A stretch of DNA of 64,000 nucleotides from VXRD01 sp965232265 (GTDB taxonomy: Bacteria > Latescibacterota > UBA2968): contig CBDDPH010000002.1 in the NCBI GenBank assembly GCA_965232265.1, positions 4,216,001 to 4,280,000 on the forward strand, in the 5' to 3' direction. Below are positions 59,586 through 64,000 of the stretch, piece after piece (within the stretch, counting starts at the first letter, position 1; each line of letters begins with the position of its first letter). The translations under genes and the position numbers were made by a program. Under the pieces are notes generated by a model. That model worked only from the letters and a program-made list of their open reading frames with translations. It was not told the DNA's origin and did not search any database.

Positions 59586-61265
59586 GTGTCATTTTATAGA
59601 AAAATCTGTCCCGCGATGAGTTTACACGGTATTGGGATAGTTGCGGTGATATTCTTTGTATTTTCGAGTCTCGCCTGGGGCAACACACAAGACGAAGAGC
59701 TTGCTGAGAAATTTTCTCCCATTCTGATTTTGACAGAACATCCGAGTTCAAGTAAAAAGGGTCGCAAAGTAATCTTTCCCGAACCTGTGGAAATCATGGG
59801 GGCAGAGTCTGTTTCCAACCTGTGGTTTTATTTTTTAAATAGTACAGGAGATGGCAGTTTCATTCATAAGTATCCATCTTCCGGGTGGAGTCCTGATGTG
59901 CCGGGTGTTTACCAAAGTACATATTCTTACCTCAACTTTTCAAAAAATAAATTTTCCTTTCTGCCTGGGATATTAAATTATTCAGGCACTGCCCCGAGTG
60001 GTGAGTTGGACAACTATTTTGTGCTTGCATATTTTGATTATCCCGGCAAAAAGGAAAAAGGCCCTAATTCTGAGAACTGGTATCATTATTATGAGAGTTC
60101 TACGCACCCTCAACGAGGATCTAAATTTGATAACACAGCTTATGTGTATATTTTTCAAAGAGATGATGGTAAAACTGTTATACAGTATTACTACTTTTAT
60201 CCCTTTAATGATTTTGCAAATAACCACGAAGGAGATTGGCAGTCCATTAACGTGATTGTCACCTCTCGTGATACAGCTACGGCAGATATAGATGAAATTG
60301 ACTACAAGTTTCATGGGAAAGGATTAACATATACCAGCATTGGGGGAAGGCTATTTAATCCTCAGACACATTTTGCGCCTGCAGAAGGCGGTACGCATCC
60401 GGTTGTCTATGTGGGAGCAGGTTCGCATGGTGGTTATCCGACAGGAGGTAATTATCCCCTTTTTGCTGATGAAGATATGACAAAGGATGGGATTGTTCTG
60501 AGCACCAATGTTAAGGACACAAAACTCGGAATTGCACAATCTTATGATTTGGTGCTTCTGCCCGAACCCGATACAACCAATACGAATAATATGGGTTTAT
60601 CGTCAGCAATGAGTTGGTTAGGTGCAGATGTAAGGTGGGGGACATTAGAAGTTACGTCACCAGGAAGCACCATTGTAGATTTATATAATTCCGCTCCTTC
60701 AGGACCATTTCACAATGGCAATTGGGGTAAGACGGGAACGAGTAGTTACTCAAAAAATAAAGTTCCCTATACCGAGTTTCAACAGTTCCCCATCGTCCAG
60801 AATGTGACATGGCGGGATACCATCGACCTGATTGGCGATATTGTGATCTATCCGGGTGCGACTTTGACCATTGAGCCTGGTACGGTAATTCGGGCATATC
60901 CCAATGTAGATATTCACGGGATGGAGGATACATCGCGTGTGGATATTGTCAATCATGGTGCGCTGGTTGCCGATGCTTCAGGCGGGCAACAAATCGTATT
61001 TGAAGGCCGAACCTATATCCATCCGTCTAATTTGCTACTTAACCAATACCCTAAGGCTGGCGATTGGTATGGCATTCGCAATTATGGCACGTTGACCCTG
61101 AAGAATTGTAAAATTCAACACGCTGTGACTGGCTTGAAACGAGAGGGCACGGAGACATTGCGCGATGTGGTTGTGACGAATAGCAAGAGCAATAATACCT
61201 CACCTTTCACAGTGACAGCCATAAGTAATAAAACGGCAACACAATATAAGTGCTCTTTCAAATAA
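59586..61265 (+). CDS. Secreted Vps62-like (DUF946-type) protein with beta-helix-like C-terminus
   Basis: The GTG at 59586 follows AAGGAG by five bases and gives 559 residues, with a signal peptide (GIVAVIFFVFSSLAWG). LAEKFSPILILTEHPSS, QYYYFYPFNDFANNHEGDWQSINV and GGTHPVVYVGAGSHGGYP are those of the Vps62/DUF946 family, whose conserved HEGDW-type motif is seen. Residues from about 420 (IVIYPGATLTIEPGTVIRA, GALVADASGGQQIVFEG) look like a right-handed beta-helix. It ends abruptly just before the repeat at 61284, and a broken Ig/dockerin-coding region follows (61411-62110), possibly its former C-terminus. Confidence 0.7.
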   Translation: MSFYRKICPAMSLHGIGIVAVIFFVFSSLAWGNTQDEELAEKFSPILILTEHPSSSKKGRKVIFPEPVEIMGAESVSNLWFYFLNSTGDGSFIHKYPSSGWSPDVPGVYQSTYSYLNFSKNKFSFLPGILNYSGTAPSGELDNYFVLAYFDYPGKKEKGPNSENWYHYYESSTHPQRGSKFDNTAYVYIFQRDDGKTVIQYYYFYPFNDFANNHEGDWQSINVIVTSRDTATADIDEIDYKFHGKGLTYTSIGGRLFNPQTHFAPAEGGTHPVVYVGAGSHGGYPTGGNYPLFADEDMTKDGIVLSTNVKDTKLGIAQSYDLVLLPEPDTTNTNNMGLSSAMSWLGADVRWGTLEVTSPGSTIVDLYNSAPSGPFHNGNWGKTGTSSYSKNKVPYTEFQQFPIVQNVTWRDTIDLIGDIVIYPGATLTIEPGTVIRAYPNVDIHGMEDTSRVDIVNHGALVADASGGQQIVFEGRTYIHPSNLLLNQYPKAGDWYGIRNYGTLTLKNCKIQHAVTGLKREGTETLRDVVVTNSKSNNTSPFTVTAISNKTATQYKCSFK

Positions 61266-61283
61266 GTTTATTACCTGAATCCA

Positions 61284-61378
61284 CTGGACTCCTGCTTTCG
61301 CAGGAGTGACCCCGTATAGAGTCACTACGGGGCAGGCTACGGTTGTCATTGCGGCATGCTTAAGGCCGCAATCCAGTC
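61284..61378 (+). repeat. Two-hairpin dispersed repeat, copy 3
   Basis: CTGGACTCCTGC/GCAGGAG first hairpin, TTGTCATTGCGGC...GCCGCAATCCAG second hairpin, with a central insert CCCCGTATAGAG...ACGGGG not seen in copies 1 and 2. It separates the Vps62-like gene from the Ig/dockerin remnant. Confidence 0.85.
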
Positions 61379-61410
61379 AATAAGAAAAACATATCAGCAA
61401 ATTTTTTTGA

Positions 61411-62110
61411 AATACCAATAAGGGGATTGACTCGATTCAGGTCAATGCTTCCGGTGGGTGGACACCTTATACGTATTCGCTGTCTGGTGCGCCATTGAAT
61501 TTCGCTATTTCAGATAGCGGTCGCATCACGGGCCTGTCCAACCAAAGTGGCGAGTTTACCCTGCAGGTGAAGGTAGAAAGTCACGATAGCCAAAGAGATT
61601 CGATCTCGTTTCAGGTGTCTGTCTTGCAGGCTCTGAACGTTGCGGTCATCTCAGATGTCACCCTGAAACTGAATCAAGCCCTCACCGCCATCCAGGCGTC
61701 TGCCTCTGGTGGACGCACGCCTTATACCTATTCCATGTCTGGTGCGCCGCCGGGGATTGCGATTTCATCGAGTGGAAAAATTACAGGTAGGCCGACCACG
61801 ACGGGCACATCGACCATCAAAGTGATGGTGCGAGATGCAGATAGCAGGCGAGAGAATGGCGACCACTTCTTTTAGCTTGACAGTAAACCCACTTCCTTGT
61901 GATTTTAATGGGGATGGTGTGGTTGATGATGCGGATTTTCTAATCTTCGTGGCGGGCTGGGGCAAGAGTTCTTCGGATGAGGGGTTTGATGCGCGTTTGG
62001 ACTTGAACAACGATGGCGTCATTAACATGGCGGATTTTCAGATTTTTGCTAATCACTATAACACAGGTGGTGCCACTGGTAGCGCGTTGGTGCTCCCTTT
62101 TAACAACTGA
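61411..62110 (+). pseudogene. Broken C-terminal fragment: two Ig-like (He_PIG/cadherin-like) repeats and a dockerin-like pair
   Basis: After a TGA the frame reads GGWTPYTYSLSGAPLNFAIS...GRITGL and GGRTPYTYSMSGAPPGIAIS...GKITGR, two Ig-like repeats found in secreted proteins. At about 61855 it shifts frame; the other frame continues TTSFSLTVNPLPC and two dockerin-like loops, DFNGDGVVDDADFLIF and LDLNNDGVINMADFQIF, to 62110. No start, ribosome site or signal peptide was seen upstream. Likely the 3' end of the Vps62-like or a similar secreted gene, cut off by the repeat insertion and then frameshifted. Confidence 0.7.
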
Positions 62111-62226
62111 CCTGAAGCAGTTGACCTGCCATTTGCCTACCTACCAAGACTGCTCTGGCAGGCAAGCGGCATGGCAAACAGGTACAACGCTTCGATAAAC
62201 AACATCACATCAAAAAGGAATATCTC

Positions 62227-62409
62227 ATGGCCAATCCCAAACGAAAAAGTTCAAAATCTCGCACCGGCAAACGCCGTGCCAATTGGAAGCTGCGTCAACC
62301 CACCTTTAACGAGTGTCCCAACTGCGGGCAGCAAAAAATACCCCATCGGGTCTGTGGAAATTGCGGTTATTACAATGGGCGCGAAGTGATTGAAACCGAC
62401 GGCTTCTAA
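62227..62409 (+). CDS. rpmF: Ribosomal protein bL32
   Basis: 60 residues, MANPKRKSSKSRTGKRRANWK with the zinc ribbon CPNCG...CGNCGYY, as in the four-Cys form of L32. In most bacteria it lies directly after yceD and before plsX and fabH; here plsX is absent and fabH follows after 46 bases. Confidence 0.95.
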   Translation: MANPKRKSSKSRTGKRRANWKLRQPTFNECPNCGQQKIPHRVCGNCGYYNGREVIETDGF

Positions 62410-62455
62410 TTTTTAGTCTAACACCGCGCAGACTTTGAGGAGCAGAGTAATTATC

Positions 62456-63448
62456 ATGTATCCCCTTACAGCCACCATCAGCGGAATTGGACACTACGTC
62501 CCAGAACAAAAGCTGACCAATGCCGACCTCGAAAAAATGGTCGATACATCCGACGAGTGGATCACATCCCGCACCGGCATCAAAGAACGCCGCATCCTCG
62601 ACGAGGGATTGGGCACATCTTTTATGGCTCTGAAATCTCTGGAATCCATTTTGCACACCAAAGGACTCGATGCCAGAGATATCGACCTGATCATCGTCGC
62701 CACCATCACCCCCGACATGGTATTTCCATCATCAGCCTGTCTGGTACAGGACCAAATTGGTGCCACAAATGCCTGGGCTTTCGACCTATCGGCAGCATGT
62801 AGCGGTTTTCTATATGCTCTGATGGTGGGGGCGCAATTTGTTGAAACGGGCGCGCACAAGCGCGTAGTCGTCATTGGGGCCGACAAAATGAGCAGCATTA
62901 CAGACTACACTGATCGCGAAACCTGTGTGCTCTTTGGCGATGGCGCAGGCGCCGTTCTACTCGAACCCGGCGAACCAGGTTTGGGACTTAAAGACTTTAT
63001 CCTCTATTCCGATGGCAGCGGCGTAAAATATCTGCGACAACCCGCTGGCGGCAGTGTGCTTCCGGCCTCTCGTGAAACCGTTGACCAGAAAATGCACTAT
63101 ATTTATCAAGATGGCCGCGAAGTTTTCAAATTTGCAGTCCCCAAAATGGCCGAAGTCTCCGCGCAAATTCTCGAACGCAACGGCCTCGTCGGCGAAGACA
63201 TCGCGCTTTTTGTGCCGCATCAGGCCAACAAACGCATCATCGACGCATGTATCAAACGCACAGACATACCCGAAGACCGCGCTGTGGTCAATATCGACCG
63301 CTATGCCAACACCTCGGCTGCCACCATTCCCATTGGCCTATCCGAAGCAGTCGAACAGGGCCGCCTCAGCCGCGGTGACAACGTGTTGCTCGCCAGTGCC
63401 GGCGCGGGATATACCTGGGGCAGTACCCTGCTAACCTGGGCTTATTAA
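62456..63448 (+). CDS. fabH: Beta-ketoacyl-ACP synthase III (KAS III)
   Basis: FabH starts fatty acid synthesis by joining acetyl-CoA and malonyl-ACP. The 330-residue protein has DEWITSRTGIKERR, catalytic Cys115 in LSAACSGFLYAL, and the His and Asn of the triad in FVPHQANKRI and ANTSAATIPIGL. The ATG at 62456 starts MYPLTATISGIG, the normal N-terminus; an upstream TTG is not needed. Confidence 0.95.
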   Translation: MYPLTATISGIGHYVPEQKLTNADLEKMVDTSDEWITSRTGIKERRILDEGLGTSFMALKSLESILHTKGLDARDIDLIIVATITPDMVFPSSACLVQDQIGATNAWAFDLSAACSGFLYALMVGAQFVETGAHKRVVVIGADKMSSITDYTDRETCVLFGDGAGAVLLEPGEPGLGLKDFILYSDGSGVKYLRQPAGGSVLPASRETVDQKMHYIYQDGREVFKFAVPKMAEVSAQILERNGLVGEDIALFVPHQANKRIIDACIKRTDIPEDRAVVNIDRYANTSAATIPIGLSEAVEQGRLSRGDNVLLASAGAGYTWGSTLLTWAY

Positions 63449-64000
63449 ATGACAAAAACAGCTTTCCTATTTCCAGGGCAAGGCTCCCAATTTGTCGGCA
63501 TGGGACACGACCTGTACAGGACCGCACCAGAAGCACACAAAATTTTTGATCTTGCCGACGACGTGCTCGACATAGACATCAAATCATTCTGCTTCAACGG
63601 ACCTGCTGAGTCGCTCAAACAAACCGCAGTCACACAACCGGCAATTTTTGCCCACAGCATTGCCGCCCTCGAAGTACTCAAAAGCCGGGGACTGCTCCCC
63701 GACCTCGTGGCGGGACACAGTGTTGGAGAACTCGCCGCCCTCGTTGCGGCAGGTGTCATGCGCGCCGAAGACGGTTTTCGGGTCGTCAGCGTGCGCGGAC
63801 ATGCCATGCAAGTCGCGGGAAAAATTCGGCCAGGCACTATGGCGGCAGTGCTCGGTCTCGACGACGACATAATGATTCGGCTTTGCGACGACCTCAGTTC
63901 TTCGGGTCATGTCACAACAGCCAATTTCAATTGCCCCGGACAAGTGGTCCTATCTGGCGAGGAAAACGCCGTTGACGAAGCACTCGAAAAAGCCAAAGCA
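63449..64000 (+). CDS. fabD: Malonyl-CoA:ACP transacylase (3' end outside window)
   Basis: The 184 visible residues begin TKTAFLFPGQGSQFVGMG and carry the nucleophile Ser91 in the AGHSVGELAAL motif (usual GHSLGE), with Arg116 in SVRGHAMQ. FabD moves malonyl from CoA to ACP. Its ATG directly follows the fabH stop (TAAATG). The window ends before its C-terminal part. Confidence 0.93.
   Translation, partial: MTKTAFLFPGQGSQFVGMGHDLYRTAPEAHKIFDLADDVLDIDIKSFCFNGPAESLKQTAVTQPAIFAHSIAALEVLKSRGLLPDLVAGHSVGELAALVAAGVMRAEDGFRVVSVRGHAMQVAGKIRPGTMAAVLGLDDDIMIRLCDDLSSSGHVTTANFNCPGQVVLSGEENAVDEALEKAKA

Noticed and set aside
1..64000. tRNA, rRNA or known riboswitch genes
   Set aside because: Reading the spacers on both strands gave no cloverleaf with a TTCGA-type loop and no known aptamer core; a covariance search was not possible here.

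Overview
The window looks like a Gram-negative, free-living bacterium from an uncultivated lineage, probably of the FCB superphylum (a Latescibacterota- or Poribacteria-like genome is my best guess, not proven). Pointers are a PorV/PorQ-family outer-membrane protein, a type IX secretion-like C-terminal sorting domain, dockerin-like calcium modules on secreted proteins, several proteins ending in the aromatic residue typical of outer-membrane barrels, a mannonate dehydratase-like sugar gene, and a eukaryote-type set of ether-lipid genes. No rRNA, tRNA, CRISPR array, integrase or transposase was found.

Layout. 1-5.5 kb: a minus-strand catabolic operon (mannonate dehydratase-like, a small ORF with an in-frame stop, a PLP desulfhydrase/deaminase cut by the window edge), then a NodB-like deacetylase and an APC permease fused to EIIA and RCK domains on the plus strand. 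5.5-26.7 kb: one very long minus-strand aromatic amino acid cluster reading trpE-trpG-trpD-Gfo/Idh oxidoreductase-trpC-trpF-tyrS-aldolase-trpB-trpA-chorismate mutase-DAHP synthase-tyrA-half-size EPSP synthase-aroE-ubiE/menG-argS-aroK-aroB-purF. In front of trpE lies what looks like a complete transcription attenuator: a promoter, a 34-codon leader peptide packed with Trp, Tyr and Phe, and a rho-independent terminator. 26.7-32.5 kb: a toxin/antitoxin-like pair, a LolD/MacB-type ABC exporter, a glycosyltransferase, an RmlD-like reductase, a thioredoxin-fold lipoprotein and a Trm112-type protein.

32.5-45.9 kb: a plus-strand block of exported proteins: PorV-like barrel, dockerin/sorbosone-dehydrogenase propeller, a frameshifted M6-like protein that has lost its zinc motif, a metalloprotease-propeller-barrel protein, two tandem small envelope proteins, an HEXXH protease with a C-terminal dockerin, and a D-aminoacylase-like amidohydrolase. 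45.9-56.8 kb (minus): fatty acyl-CoA reductase, DHAP acyltransferase-like, alkyl-DHAP synthase-like, a nucleotidyltransferase pair, an acyl/alkyl-DHAP reductase candidate, NagZ-like GH3, diacylglycerol kinase-like, an orphan LolD ATPase and an ankyrin protein. The lipid genes together would suffice for alkyl ether-lipid synthesis up to 1-alkyl-glycerol-3-phosphate.

56.9-64 kb (plus): ndk, then the normally contiguous yceD-rpmF-fabH-fabD block, split between yceD and rpmF by about 4 kb of AT-richer DNA carrying two paralogous lipoproteins, a Vps62-like protein, gene remnants, a tandem duplication and repeats; plsX is missing from its usual place. Across the window a two-hairpin repeat occurs three times with compensatory base changes, and other short repeats lie in the 5' spacers, or even in the N-terminal codons, of genes. 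Functions are assigned from motifs read by eye; no database search was run.
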